Assembly (NCBI GenBank): GCA_963559605.1
Contig: CAUWLL010000002.1
Location: 1-64,000 of the forward strand
Origin: Dorea_D sp963559605
Lineage (GTDB): Bacteria; Bacillota; Clostridia; Lachnospirales; Lachnospiraceae
DNA: 64,000 nt
Reading direction: 5' to 3'
The notes under the pieces are model-generated. The model did no database searches. It saw nothing but the letters and a program-made list of their open reading frames with translations, and was not told the DNA's origin. This document shows positions 1 to 8,215 of the stretch, piece after piece. Made by a program: the position numbers and the translations under genes. Within the stretch, counting starts at the first letter, position 1; each line of letters begins with the position of its first letter.

Positions 1-49
1 CACTCGGCTGTTAACCGAGTTGTCGTTGGTTCAAGTCCAACAGGGGGAG
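1..49 (+). tRNA. tRNA-Asn (GTT), 3' part only
   Basis: The window opens inside a tRNA. The anticodon arm CTCGG-CTGTTAA-CCGAG (3-19) shows anticodon GTT in a normal 7-nt loop. It is followed by a 5-nt variable region, a T arm GTTGG-TTCAAGT-CCAAC (25-41) and the 3' acceptor strand AGGGGGA (42-48) with discriminator G, as expected for Asn. No CCA is encoded. The 5' acceptor strand and D arm lie outside the window. Confidence 0.93.
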
Positions 50-52
50 TTA

Positions 53-83
53 AAAAAACATTACATAATTTGTAATGTTTTTT
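53..83. terminator. Bidirectional intrinsic terminator
   Basis: AAAAAACATTAC (53-64) pairs perfectly with GTAATGTTTTTT (72-83) around a 7-nt loop, giving a U-tract on both strands. It separates the tRNA on the plus strand from the convergent regulator gene ending at 96. Confidence 0.8.
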
Positions 84-95
84 CTTATGCTTTTC

Positions 96-776
96 TTAAA
101 TATTGAATATATTTGTCTTTTTAATCAGGGAAATACTATCTTTTGTCAACATGAGTTCATCCATAAGAGCAGCATCTTTTTGGACTTTCGATGTAGTGAT
201 CACCTTTCGTGAGCATGGCTGCATGGTAAGTTGAGAGATACCGGATAAAATTCCTGTTTTTTGTTCGTTCTGAGAAAAACTATCCAATGTACACATCCAT
301 ATTTCTTCCTGAAGATGTGCCAGATTTCGAAGATGATAGTTTTGCCATGGTCCAAACAGGGTACTTTCTCCTGAATAGATTACTGCACATTTTTCAAAGT
401 GTTCCAAGCTTTCCACATCATAGAAAAGTTGAATGGAACGAACATCGGGTTTAGAAGTCGTAAATTCTTCTATTACGCTTTTCATAATCCGCTTTCGTCT
501 GCCGTCATAAGTGTACATGTAATACGTTTTTAAAAACTCCTGTTGCTTAGTAGTAGACGTATCCTCTTGGGCAGAGAGGAGAAAATATGATGGCGGAATA
601 TTGAATATTTCAGCGAATTCTGCAATCGTGTCTGCACTGATCGGAATTGTGCCTTTCTCATATTTAGATAAAGTAGAGCAGCTTTTGTGTATGATAGACG
701 ATAGTTTCTTTAGCGTATAATTGTGAGCAATCCGATATTTTCTTAGATTCTGTCCTACAAGTTCATTCATGGTCAT
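96..776 (-). CDS. XRE-family helix-turn-helix regulator
   Basis: A 226-residue protein with an N-terminal Cro/C1-type HTH at about residues 9-63, including the typical stretch LSKYEKGTIPISADTIAEFA. The remaining ~160 residues have no motif I recognise and look like a soluble effector or sensing domain. There is a basic patch near 90-97 (DGRRKRIMK). The first ATG (776-774) follows a GAGGT ribosome site at suitable distance; a second in-frame ATG lies two codons in. It stands alone between a tRNA and a divergent aminopeptidase gene, so its targets cannot be inferred beyond possible autoregulation or control of the shared 777-1006 region. Family assignment is secure; function is not. Confidence 0.8.
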   Translation of the reverse strand: MTMNELVGQNLRKYRIAHNYTLKKLSSIIHKSCSTLSKYEKGTIPISADTIAEFAEIFNIPPSYFLLSAQEDTSTTKQQEFLKTYYMYTYDGRRKRIMKSVIEEFTTSKPDVRSIQLFYDVESLEHFEKCAVIYSGESTLFGPWQNYHLRNLAHLQEEIWMCTLDSFSQNEQKTGILSGISQLTMQPCSRKVITTSKVQKDAALMDELMLTKDSISLIKKTNIFNI

Positions 777-836
777 TTGGAGTACCTCGTTTCCTATAAA
801 TCAAGTTTTGTAAAAAAGATTATTCAAAATAAAATC

Positions 837-858
837 ATAAATGTATATAAACATTTAT
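837..858. promoter_or_regulatory. Inverted repeat, candidate operator
   Basis: ATAAATGT (837-844) and ACATTTAT (851-858) are perfect inverted copies separated by 6 bp in the divergent region between the XRE regulator and the aminopeptidase. It could be the regulator's own operator. No T-tract follows, so a terminator is less likely. Confidence 0.35.
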
Positions 859-927
859 TTGGGGTTTGAGTTTATCGAGAATAATAATACCACTAAAAAA
901 TTTTCCTGTCAAGAAAACACATGGAAA

Positions 928-956
928 TTGATTTGTTTAAAGATTATAAATATAAT
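928..956 (+). promoter_or_regulatory. Sigma-A-type promoter for the aminopeptidase gene
   Basis: TTGATT (928-933), a 17-bp spacer, then a consensus TATAAT (951-956). Transcription would start near 963, about 44 bp before the aminopeptidase start codon. Confidence 0.65.
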
Positions 957-1006
957 AGTGATTACCAAAAAAATTATGCAAATCATATAATAATGGAGGT
1001 GTTTTG

Positions 1007-2404
1007 ATGGAAAAGAAAAATGTATGGGAGTCATACGGTGAAACAGAACTTCGGGAAGTAGATGAGGTTAGTGAAAGATACAAGATGTGTCTTGATGCAG
1101 GAAAGACAGAGCGTGAATGTGTGTCGCTTGCAAAAAAAATGGCAGAAGATGCCGGATATCTGGAATTACAGTATTTTCTTGAACAGGGAAGAAAATTACA
1201 GCCGGGAGATAAGGTGTATGCAGTTTGGATGAATAAGATGATGGCGTTATTCCAGATAGGAGAAGAGCCGATTTCAAACGGTATGAACATTCTCGGAGCA
1301 CATATTGACTCACCGCGTATTGATGTAAAACAAAATCCGTTGTATGAAACAGAAGGATTTTCTTATCTGGATACACATTACTACGGTGGAATCAAAAAAT
1401 ATCAGTGGGTTGCACAGCCTCTTGCGCTGCATGGGGTTGTAGCATTGAAAAACGGTGAAACGGTAACTGTCAGCGTGGGAGAAAAAGAGGATGAACCAGT
1501 GTTCACGATCACAGATATTTTGGTGCACCTTGCGGCAGAAAAAATGGAAAAACCGGCAGCCAAAGTAATTGAGGGGGAAAATTTAGATCTGCTTATTGGA
1601 AGCCGACCTCTTATGGATTGTAAAGAGTTGGAAGCAGATGAGAAAGAGACGATCAAAGCGAATATACTGCACATTTTAAAGAAACAGTACAATATCGATG
1701 AGGAGGATTTCTATTCGGCAGAGCTTGAAATCGTTCCGGCAGGTAAAGCAAGAGATCTTGGATTTGACCGTAGTATGATTTTAGCATATGGGCAGGATGA
1801 CAGAATCTGCGCTTTCACTTCTTTATTCGCAATGTTGGACGCAAAGAACCTTAAGCGTACAGGAGTATGCTTGCTGGTAGATAAGGAAGAGATCGGAAGC
1901 GTCGGGGCAACGGGGATGCAGTCGCATTTCTTTGAAAACACGGTTGCAGAACTGGTGGCAATGACAGAGGGAGAGTCTGACTTGAAAGTGAGACGCGCAC
2001 TCGCTAATTCCAGAATGCTTTCATCGGATGTCAGTGCAGGATTTGATCCACTTTACGCAGAACATTATGAGAAGCGAAGCTCGGCTTTTTGTGGGAAAGG
2101 ACTTTCACTTAATAAGTTTACAGGAGTAAAAGGAAAGAATGGATCTAACGATGCTAACGCAGAATATATTGCAGCTCTTAGAAAAATCTTTGACGATGCA
2201 AATGTCGCGTATCAATTTGCCGAGCTTGGTAAAGTAGATGTAGGAGGCGGTGGAACCATCGCATATATCATGGCAAATTACGGCATGGAGGTTATTGACA
2301 GCGGCATTGCGCTTCTTTGTATGCATGCACCATATGAAGTGAGCAGTAAAGCGGATATATATGAAGCAGTAAAAGGTTATCGTGCATTTTTAGCTAACGC
2401 ATAA
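1007..2404 (+). CDS. M18-family aminopeptidase
   Basis: A 465-residue zinc aminopeptidase of the M18 (aspartyl aminopeptidase / ApeA-type) family, removing N-terminal residues from peptides in the cytoplasm. Family landmarks are visible in order: GAHIDSPR near residue 98 (first metal-binding His), DKEEIGSVGATG around 290 (catalytic Glu pair), DVSAGFDP near 345, and MHAPYEVSSKADIYE near 440 (last metal-binding His and the C-terminal signature). Length matches the family. ATG at 1007 is preferred over an in-frame TTG at 1004 because GGAGGT (995-1000) sits 6 nt from the ATG but only 3 nt from the TTG. It is followed 21 bp later by a permease gene, suggesting joint peptide or amino-acid use. Confidence 0.92.
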   Translation: MEKKNVWESYGETELREVDEVSERYKMCLDAGKTERECVSLAKKMAEDAGYLELQYFLEQGRKLQPGDKVYAVWMNKMMALFQIGEEPISNGMNILGAHIDSPRIDVKQNPLYETEGFSYLDTHYYGGIKKYQWVAQPLALHGVVALKNGETVTVSVGEKEDEPVFTITDILVHLAAEKMEKPAAKVIEGENLDLLIGSRPLMDCKELEADEKETIKANILHILKKQYNIDEEDFYSAELEIVPAGKARDLGFDRSMILAYGQDDRICAFTSLFAMLDAKNLKRTGVCLLVDKEEIGSVGATGMQSHFFENTVAELVAMTEGESDLKVRRALANSRMLSSDVSAGFDPLYAEHYEKRSSAFCGKGLSLNKFTGVKGKNGSNDANAEYIAALRKIFDDANVAYQFAELGKVDVGGGGTIAYIMANYGMEVIDSGIALLCMHAPYEVSSKADIYEAVKGYRAFLANA

Positions 2405-2425
2405 AATACAGGGAGGAAAACGAAA

Positions 2426-3913
2426 ATGGCTGATAAAACAAAGAAACTGACAATGGGGGCATTGATCCTGATGATTTTCACATCGGTATACGGATTTAAT
2501 AATATGCCCCGTTCTTTCTACTTGATGGGATATGGAGCGATTCCGTTTTTCCTGATTTCTGCAATCGTATTTTTTGTACCATTTGCATTTATGATCGCAG
2601 AGTATGGTTCAGCATTTAAAGATGAAAAAGGTGGTATTTTTTCCTGGATGCAGATTTGTGTAGGCACAAAATACGCGTTTGTCGCAACATTTATGTGGTA
2701 TACATCTTATGTTATATGGCTTGTAAATATTTCATCGGGTATCATGGTTCCGCTTTCAAATGCAATTTTTGGAACTGATACAACATCAGAGTGGTCGATC
2801 TTGGGATTAAATTCTACACAAACGCTTGGTGTACTTGGTGTAATATTTATTGTTGCAGTAACATTCTTCGCCAGCAAAGGATTGAAAAACATTCAAAAAG
2901 TTGCTTCTATCGGTGGTATAGCGTGTATGTTCCTTAATGTAATGCTTATCGGAGGTGCACTTCTTGTATTTATCGGAAACGGTGGAAAACTCGCACAGCC
3001 GGTTGAGTCAATGTCTTCGTTCATTAACTCACCAAACCCGGAATATGCAGGGGCGCTTGCAATGCTTTCGTTTCTCGTGTACGCACTCTTTGCGTATGGC
3101 GGAACAGAGGCAGTAGGAGGACTTGTGGATGAAACAGAGAATCCGGAGAAAAATTTCGGTAAAGGTCTTACAATCGCAGCGATTATTGTTGCCATCGGAT
3201 ATTCTATCGGAATATTCTGTGTTGGTATCTTTACGAACTGGAGCGATACACTTTCTGCGGCAACAGTACATAAGGGAAATGCCTCTTATGTGATCATGAA
3301 CAACCTTGGCTATCAGATCGGAGCAGCGTTTGGAGCGAATGCAGACGTATGTGTGCAGATGGGTAACTGGGCAGCTAGAATCATGGGACTTTCCATTCTT
3401 CTTTCTCTGGCAGGAGCTGTGTTCACACTTTGCTATTCTCCACTGAAACAGTTGATAGAGGGAAGCCCGAAAGGTCTTCTTCCAGAGAAATTCTGTAAGA
3501 TTGAAGATGGAATGCCAAAATTCGCTTTGAAAGTGCAAGCGGCAGTAGTTATTGCATTTATCCTTCTCATTTCCATGGGCGGGGATTCCATGACACAGTT
3601 TTTTAATATTCTTGTATCAATGACAAACGTTGCGATGACACTTCCTTATATGTTTATCTCGGCAGCTTTTATCAGATTTAAGAAAAATAAAGATATTCAT
3701 AAACCGTTTGTCATTTATAAAAATGAAACAGTAGCAGTTGCTTTCGCATTGCTTGTAACTGCAATTGTCGGATTTGCAAATTTCTTTACGATCATTCAGC
3801 CGGCAATGGCAGGAGATATTGCAACAACCGTGTGGAGTATCGTCGGACCGGTTCTTTTCACGGCAGCCGCATTATTCTTACATAGCAGATACGAAAAGAA
3901 AAATAAAAAATAA
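2426..3913 (+). CDS. APC-superfamily amino acid permease, YjeM-like
   Basis: A 495-residue integral membrane transporter of the amino acid-polyamine-organocation superfamily with about 12 hydrophobic segments. The N-terminal part (MIFTSVYGFNNMPRSFYLMG, near 17-36) closely resembles my recollection of E. coli YjeM in the glutamate/GABA antiporter branch. The substrate cannot be read from sequence. GGGAGG sits 9 nt before the ATG. It lies 21 bp after the M18 aminopeptidase gene and probably shares its transcript, which fits import or exchange of amino acids released from peptides. The protein ends in a lysine-rich cytoplasmic tail. Confidence 0.85.
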   Translation: MADKTKKLTMGALILMIFTSVYGFNNMPRSFYLMGYGAIPFFLISAIVFFVPFAFMIAEYGSAFKDEKGGIFSWMQICVGTKYAFVATFMWYTSYVIWLVNISSGIMVPLSNAIFGTDTTSEWSILGLNSTQTLGVLGVIFIVAVTFFASKGLKNIQKVASIGGIACMFLNVMLIGGALLVFIGNGGKLAQPVESMSSFINSPNPEYAGALAMLSFLVYALFAYGGTEAVGGLVDETENPEKNFGKGLTIAAIIVAIGYSIGIFCVGIFTNWSDTLSAATVHKGNASYVIMNNLGYQIGAAFGANADVCVQMGNWAARIMGLSILLSLAGAVFTLCYSPLKQLIEGSPKGLLPEKFCKIEDGMPKFALKVQAAVVIAFILLISMGGDSMTQFFNILVSMTNVAMTLPYMFISAAFIRFKKNKDIHKPFVIYKNETVAVAFALLVTAIVGFANFFTIIQPAMAGDIATTVWSIVGPVLFTAAALFLHSRYEKKNKK

Positions 3914-3941
3914 ATGAAATCCTGCTTATCAAATCTCCTGA

Positions 3942-3970
3942 TTGAATAATAGAATCAGATATATTATAAT
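3942..3970 (+). promoter_or_regulatory. Sigma-A-type promoter for the deacetylase gene
   Basis: TTGAAT (3942-3947), exactly 17 bp, then consensus TATAAT (3965-3970). Transcription would begin near 3977, which rules out the longer reading of the downstream gene that starts at TTG 3942. Confidence 0.75.
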
Positions 3971-4031
3971 GAGTATACTAATTTTAGGAACTGTAAGAGA
4001 AAATCAGGCAGAAGATAAGGGGAAAGACAAA

Positions 4032-4940
4032 ATGGAGAAAAAACACAAGGGGATAAAGGAGAGAAAAACACGGAACAATAAACGTAAGAAGCTCATACAG
4101 TATATGTCACTTTTTCTTGTACTGTTACTGGCTTGCGGAGGTGTAGCTTTAGCAGGCAAAAAGCCGGAAAAGAAAGAAAAGAAAAAAGCTGTGGGAACGC
4201 AGGCTAAGAACGAAAAAAATAAAAAGAAAGTACAGAAAAAAGAGGGAAAGAAAGAAGATACCCGCGCGAAAGAGTTTGCAGTTGATCCCGCAAGACCGGT
4301 GGGAAATCCTAAGGCTACAGATGAGAAAGTAGTATATCTGACCTTTGACGACGGTCCGTCTAAATTGACAGAGGAAATTTTGGATATTTTAGACGAGTAT
4401 GATGCAAAAGCGACTTTTTTTGTAGTGGGACATGAGCCGGATTATGCCTATATGATCAAAGAGGCACATAAGAGAGGCCATACGATAGGAATGCATTCAT
4501 ACAGTCACGATTATCAGAAAATATATTCTTCGAAAGAAGCGTATTTTAAAGACTTAGATAAGATGGCTCATGTGGTAAAGAAGCAGATTGGGTATGTGCC
4601 GTGTTTTATCCGTTTTCCGGGTGGTTCTTCGAACACAGCATCCAAACATACGCCGGGAATTATGACCGAGCTTGTGGAAGACGTACAGAAGAAGGGATAC
4701 CAGTATTATGATTGGAACAGCGGAAACTGGGATGGCGCTGTGAAGACAGCAGGAGAGTTGATTGAGACGGGTACGAGTTGGACCGAGAATAATCTTCTGT
4801 TTTTAGCTCATGACAGCGCAACGAAGCAGACGACGGTAGATTCGCTTAGAACGATCATTGAACATTACAAAGATTTAGGATATAAGTTTCGAGCATTGGA
4901 TCGTCAGACGATCACGGCACATCATCCGGTAAATAATTAA
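4032..4940 (+). CDS. Membrane-anchored polysaccharide deacetylase (NodB fold)
   Basis: A 302-residue protein predicted to remove acetyl groups from cell-wall or other N-acetylglucosamine polymers outside the cell. It has a short basic N-terminus, one membrane segment (about 22-41), a very Lys/Glu-rich linker (about 43-80), then a carbohydrate esterase 4 domain. The NodB motifs are intact: TFDDGPS (catalytic Asp106 and metal-binding Asp107), HSYSH (metal-binding His155 and His159) and RFPGG (194-198). ATG 4032 is chosen because AAGGGG lies 9 nt upstream and the promoter at 3942-3970 precludes earlier starts. Peptidoglycan deacetylation giving lysozyme resistance is the likely role by family; the substrate is not proven. 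Confidence 0.88.
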   Translation: MEKKHKGIKERKTRNNKRKKLIQYMSLFLVLLLACGGVALAGKKPEKKEKKKAVGTQAKNEKNKKKVQKKEGKKEDTRAKEFAVDPARPVGNPKATDEKVVYLTFDDGPSKLTEEILDILDEYDAKATFFVVGHEPDYAYMIKEAHKRGHTIGMHSYSHDYQKIYSSKEAYFKDLDKMAHVVKKQIGYVPCFIRFPGGSSNTASKHTPGIMTELVEDVQKKGYQYYDWNSGNWDGAVKTAGELIETGTSWTENNLLFLAHDSATKQTTVDSLRTIIEHYKDLGYKFRALDRQTITAHHPVNN

Positions 4941-4950
4941 ACCGGTAATC

Positions 4951-4990
4951 AAAGGACAGCGCTTAATGTCCCTTTAAAGCGCTGTCCTTT
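4951..4990. terminator. Convergent hairpin between deacetylase and gntR genes
   Basis: AAAGGACAGCGCTT (4951-4964) pairs perfectly over 14 bp with AAGCGCTGTCCTTT (4977-4990). The hairpin overlaps the last codons of the minus-strand regulator. The T-run on either side is short, so it may terminate both convergent transcripts only partly. Confidence 0.65.
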
Positions 4991-5604
4991 CCTGTTCCAA
5001 AATGATCGGCTTTTAAAATAGCGTAGGCTTTCTCGTAGTTTCCTTTACGCATATACTGAACCATTTTTTTTAAGTTCTCATTTGTTTTTGAAATGCCCAT
5101 CCCGTTTTTGATCGAATATTGTCCGATGCGGATAAGCTCGGATAAGTTATTTTCGTAAATACGGTTAATCCGTTCATTTTCAAAAATACTGATGATTTCC
5201 ATATGCATAGCTGTGTCCGCAACTTCCCAGTCATAAAGATCGGCAGCGGCAGCGCACATACGGACGACTTTTTCTTCAATCCGATAGGAAAATTCTTCAT
5301 AGCGGCCGGAAGAGAAGATGAGTTTGAAAGCGCCGCCTTCAAAAATTTCCCGAAGTTGATAGAGCTCATGAATATCTTTGTCCGTAATTTCTTTTACGAT
5401 CATGGATTTATAATAATCAGAAACGATCAATCCCTCTGTCTGAAGCATTTGGATAGCTGTGCGGACAGGACTGCGGCTCATATTGAGTTCCCCGGTGAGC
5501 ATCGTCTCAGTGAGCGTCATACCCGGCGGATAGGTAAGGTTCAAAATATTATGTTTTATCCGTTCGTACGCTTGAACGGCAAGGGACATACTTTTCTCTG
5601 CCAT
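4963..5604 (-). CDS. GntR-family regulator with FCD domain
   Basis: A 213-residue transcription factor. Residues ~8-72 form a GntR winged helix (AYERIKHNILNLTYPPGM, then LTGELNMSRSPVRTAIQML). Residues ~80-205 form an all-helical FCD ligand-binding domain as in FadR-type repressors. TAGGAGA lies 6 nt before ATG 5604; the upstream in-frame ATG at 5610 would abut the Shine-Dalgarno and is rejected. The gene is divergent from proC, and the shared region holds symmetric GTATAC operator pairs, so it probably represses itself and proC in response to a small carboxylate or amino acid. The ligand is unknown. Confidence 0.87.
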   Translation of the reverse strand: MAEKSMSLAVQAYERIKHNILNLTYPPGMTLTETMLTGELNMSRSPVRTAIQMLQTEGLIVSDYYKSMIVKEITDKDIHELYQLREIFEGGAFKLIFSSGRYEEFSYRIEEKVVRMCAAAADLYDWEVADTAMHMEIISIFENERINRIYENNLSELIRIGQYSIKNGMGISKTNENLKKMVQYMRKGNYEKAYAILKADHFGTGKDSALKGH

Positions 5605-5650
5605 ATACATTCTCCTATCATCGTTTTATTGGTTTTTCTGAATGTTTTAA

Positions 5651-5799
5651 AAGTATACGTTTCATCTTATTGTATACAAATTATAACGGTTTTTAGGCGA
5701 AAACTCAAGAGTAAAATAAAAAGTATATTGACATTTAGAAAACCTCATGGTATAGTCACTTTAGAAAATGAATTGTATACAAATTATAAAAATGTATAC
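5651..5799. promoter_or_regulatory. Mirror-image GTATAC operator pairs
   Basis: Four GTATAC cores occur at 5653, 5672, 5775 and 5794. The two inner sites are the perfect palindrome TTGTATACAA (5670-5679 and 5773-5782), each continued by AATTATA. In both pairs the second, weaker site is 19 bp away on the side of the gene it faces. Pairing one strong and one weak site per divergent promoter suits a dimeric GntR/FCD repressor. Confidence 0.7.
5728..5756 (+). promoter_or_regulatory. Sigma-A-type promoter for the proC transcript
   Basis: TTGACA (5728-5733), 17 bp, TATAGT (5751-5756). The predicted start near 5763 lies just before the TTGTATACAA operator at 5773, a placement that fits repression by road-block or polymerase exclusion. 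Confidence 0.75.
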
Positions 5800-5817
5800 G
5801 ACAAGAGAGGCTTTCGT

Positions 5818-5886
5818 ATGGCGGTGAAATCTGTGACTGCGTACATACGAAGAAGGATTTTAAGAAAAGGAAGGTATGTAGGATGA
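5818..5886 (+). CDS. Short basic upstream ORF coupled to proC
   Basis: A 22-codon reading frame with its own ribosome site (GAGAGG, 7 nt before ATG 5818). Its stop TGA (5884-5886) overlaps the proC start in an ATGA arrangement. The peptide is strongly basic, with clusters RRRILRKGR near its end. It may be a leader that couples or gates translation of proC, or may be chance; there is no homology evidence. proC also has its own site AGGAAGG. Confidence 0.4.
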   Translation: MAVKSVTAYIRRRILRKGRYVG

Positions 5887-6677
5887 AATTAGGATTTATC
5901 GGAACAGGCAATATGGCATCCGCAATTATGGGTGGAATTATCGGAAAAGGAGTGATTTCGGCACAGGAGATCATCGGTGCAGACTTATTTGCTCCCGGTA
6001 GAGAAAGAGTGAAAGAGCAGTATGGAATCCATGTAACAGACAGTAATAAAGAAGTGATCGAGAAAGCGGAGATTGTAATTCTTTCTGTAAAACCACAGTT
6101 TTATGAATCTGTCATCCAAGAGATCAAAGATGATGTAAAAGAAGACCAGATCATTATTACGATCGCACCGGGTAAAACACTTGCATGGCTTGGAGAAAAA
6201 TTCGGAAAAGCGGTTAAGATCGTGCGTACGATGCCAAATACACCGGCAATGGTCGGAGAAGGTATGACGGCAGCATGTCCGAATGAGTATATGACAGAGG
6301 AAGAAATTGCTTATGTTAAGACATTGCTTTCCAGTTTCGGTAAAGTTGAAATTGTACCGGAGAGACTTATGGATGTGGTGGTTTCTACAAGTGGAAGTTC
6401 CCCGGCGTATGTATTTATGTTTATCGAGGCTATGGCAGATGCGGCAGTATCCGGCGGTATGCCAAGACCGCAGGCTTATAAATTTGCGGCTCAGGCAGTA
6501 CTTGGAAGTGCGAAAATGGTATTAGAGACCGGCAAACATCCGGGTGAATTAAAAGATATGGTTTGTTCTCCGGCAGGAACTACGATCGAGGCTGTCCGTG
6601 TATTAGAAGAACGCGGATTTAGAAGCGCAGTTTTTGAGGCAATGAAATTGTGTGAAGAGATTTCCGGAAGAATGTAA
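5883..6677 (+). CDS. proC: Pyrroline-5-carboxylate reductase
   Basis: A 264-residue enzyme that reduces 1-pyrroline-5-carboxylate to L-proline with NAD(P)H, the last step of proline synthesis. The N-terminal Rossmann motif GFIGTGNMA is at residues 4-12, KPQ and RTMPNTPAMVGEG follow in the middle, and the C-terminal dimer/active-site signature runs from SGSSPAYVFMFIEAMADAA to VCSPAGTTIEAV. Length is normal. AGGAAGG (5868-5874) lies 8 nt before the ATG. It is transcribed from the strong promoter at 5728 in a region bearing GntR-type operators, an unusual control for a housekeeping proline gene. Confidence 0.95.
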   Translation: MKLGFIGTGNMASAIMGGIIGKGVISAQEIIGADLFAPGRERVKEQYGIHVTDSNKEVIEKAEIVILSVKPQFYESVIQEIKDDVKEDQIIITIAPGKTLAWLGEKFGKAVKIVRTMPNTPAMVGEGMTAACPNEYMTEEEIAYVKTLLSSFGKVEIVPERLMDVVVSTSGSSPAYVFMFIEAMADAAVSGGMPRPQAYKFAAQAVLGSAKMVLETGKHPGELKDMVCSPAGTTIEAVRVLEERGFRSAVFEAMKLCEEISGRM

Positions 6678-6716
6678 ATAGAAAATACGAAAAACTTCTC
6701 TCCAGAAGGTTTGAAA

Positions 6717-6746
6717 GGACTTCCCTGTTTTTACACAGGGAAGTTC
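6717..6746. terminator. Convergent terminator between proC and mgtE
   Basis: ACTTCCCTGT (6719-6728) pairs with ACAGGGAAGT (6735-6744), extended by G-C and G-U pairs to 6717/6746. It lies between two convergent genes and could stop both. Confidence 0.7.
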
Positions 6747-6748
6747 TG

Positions 6749-7993
6749 TTAATTTAGTTTCATAATATTTAAAAGGAACAGCCATGACAGCCCATAATAG
6801 GTAACTACTGCAACTAAGTCGTTGACTGTTGTGATAAGCGGACCGGAGGCTACTGCCGGGTCGATGCCTATTTTCTTAAAGAAGATAGGAATTACAGTAC
6901 CGGACAAAGCAGATGTTGCCATTGCAATAATCATGGCGATGCCAAGACAACCGGAAATAGCAAAAGCGAAAGTCGCGGTATTTCCTTTTACAAAAAGATA
7001 TATCCCAACGGAAAGGAAAGACAATACACCCAGAAGTGTACCGTTTAGTAAACCGATCCGCATTTCCTTCCAGACCAAAGCGGCTTTTTGCCTGCTGCTG
7101 ATCTGTGTGTCCATTAGAACACGGACTGCCACAGCAAGAGACTGCGTTCCCACATTGCCGGCCATATCCAGAACCAGAGATTGAAAAGACATGATAACGG
7201 GAAGCTGTGCTACGATGGATTCAAAAAGTCCGACGGTTGCAGACACACCTAATCCCATGACAAGAAGAAGACACAGCCAGGGGATCCTTTTTTTGACACT
7301 TTGATAAATAGGTTCCGCCAAATCTTCTTCAGAAGAGAGTCCTGCCAGTTTTGCATAATCATCGTTTAATTCGTCCCCGAGGATCTCAATAAAATCTTCT
7401 GCGGTTACAACGCCAACAAGTTTGTTATTGTCGTCCAAAACAGGAATGGATGATTCGGAATAATTCCGAAGAAACGGAATGCAATCTTCAATGTCCATCC
7501 TTGCGTAAAGGTACGGATAAGAGAAAATTATAATTTCAGAAAGAGGCGTTCCCTCTCTGGTTATGATCAGATCTTTCAGATCGATCGCGCCGCAAAAGGT
7601 TTTTTCTTCATCAACGACATAGAGAACCGAAATATTGTCGTTTTCTGAGGCTTGCTGGATCAGTTGAGACATTGCCGTCTTGATCGTTGATGTGTTCAAA
7701 ATAGTAATAAAATTTGTGGACATTTTACTTCCGATGTCATCTTCATCAAAAGAATTGACTAATCGGATTTCAGCCCGTACGTCAGAACGCATTAAATCTA
7801 ATAGAGAGGTACATTCTTCTTTGGTCAGTTGGGTTAAGGTCAACGCAACATCTTTTTCATGATATTTGCGGATTTTCTCCTGCATTTTTCCCGGAGCTAA
7901 ATTACTCCTGATAATTTCTGTGATTTTTGTAGAAAAATCAATAAGGGGTACATTTGTGTTTACAGATACGTTAATGATATTGTTCTTGCTCAT
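6749..7993 (-). CDS. mgtE: Magnesium transporter MgtE with shortened N domain
   Basis: A 414-residue Mg2+ channel/transporter. A short regulatory N region (~1-85) is followed by two CBS domains (~90-215, ending VVTAEDFIEILGDE), then a five-helix pore domain. The pore signature is intact: MAGNVGTQSLAVAVR and, near the C-terminus, DPAVASGPLITTVNDLVAVV with the Mg2+-binding Asp. The family is often about 450 residues; the shortening is in the Mg2+-sensing N domain. TAAAGGAGG precedes the ATG. The leader between 8071 and 8190 may be structured and regulatory. Confidence 0.92.
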   Translation of the reverse strand: MSKNNIINVSVNTNVPLIDFSTKITEIIRSNLAPGKMQEKIRKYHEKDVALTLTQLTKEECTSLLDLMRSDVRAEIRLVNSFDEDDIGSKMSTNFITILNTSTIKTAMSQLIQQASENDNISVLYVVDEEKTFCGAIDLKDLIITREGTPLSEIIIFSYPYLYARMDIEDCIPFLRNYSESSIPVLDDNNKLVGVVTAEDFIEILGDELNDDYAKLAGLSSEEDLAEPIYQSVKKRIPWLCLLLVMGLGVSATVGLFESIVAQLPVIMSFQSLVLDMAGNVGTQSLAVAVRVLMDTQISSRQKAALVWKEMRIGLLNGTLLGVLSFLSVGIYLFVKGNTATFAFAISGCLGIAMIIAMATSALSGTVIPIFFKKIGIDPAVASGPLITTVNDLVAVVTYYGLSWLFLLNIMKLN

Positions 7994-8070
7994 TGTTTCT
8001 GCCTCCTTTACATGGATTTGTAAGGACAGGCGTACAAGAGTTGTAATGAAAGAATGATATTCTGATATTT

Positions 8071-8190
8071 ATAAAGGCGCAGCTAAAATACAGACAGTAA
8101 GCCGCAGCGCTTTCTGATGGCACAGAGATACCATATTCATCTGTTTACAACTGCAACTACTACCGTCCATATTCTCACCTCACATTTTTA
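8071..8190 (-). promoter_or_regulatory. Possible structured 5' leader of mgtE
   Basis: Read on the minus strand, the 5' end AGGTGAG (8180-8174) and the later GCCATCAGAAAGCGCT recall the two ends of the M-box (ykoK) Mg2+ riboswitch that controls mgtE genes. The interior is much shorter than a standard ~150-nt M-box. Several helices are possible, including AAAG-CGC-GC pairing with the complementary strand near 8071-8082. I cannot assign it to a known class with confidence. Confidence 0.3.
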
Positions 8191-8215
8191 AAATTTTTTG
8201 CCATTATACTATGAT

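Noticed and set aside
5203..5817. Long plus-strand frame across the gntR gene
   Set aside because: It is the antisense shadow of gntR; only the last 22 codons from 5818 have a ribosome site and are kept as a tentative upstream ORF.
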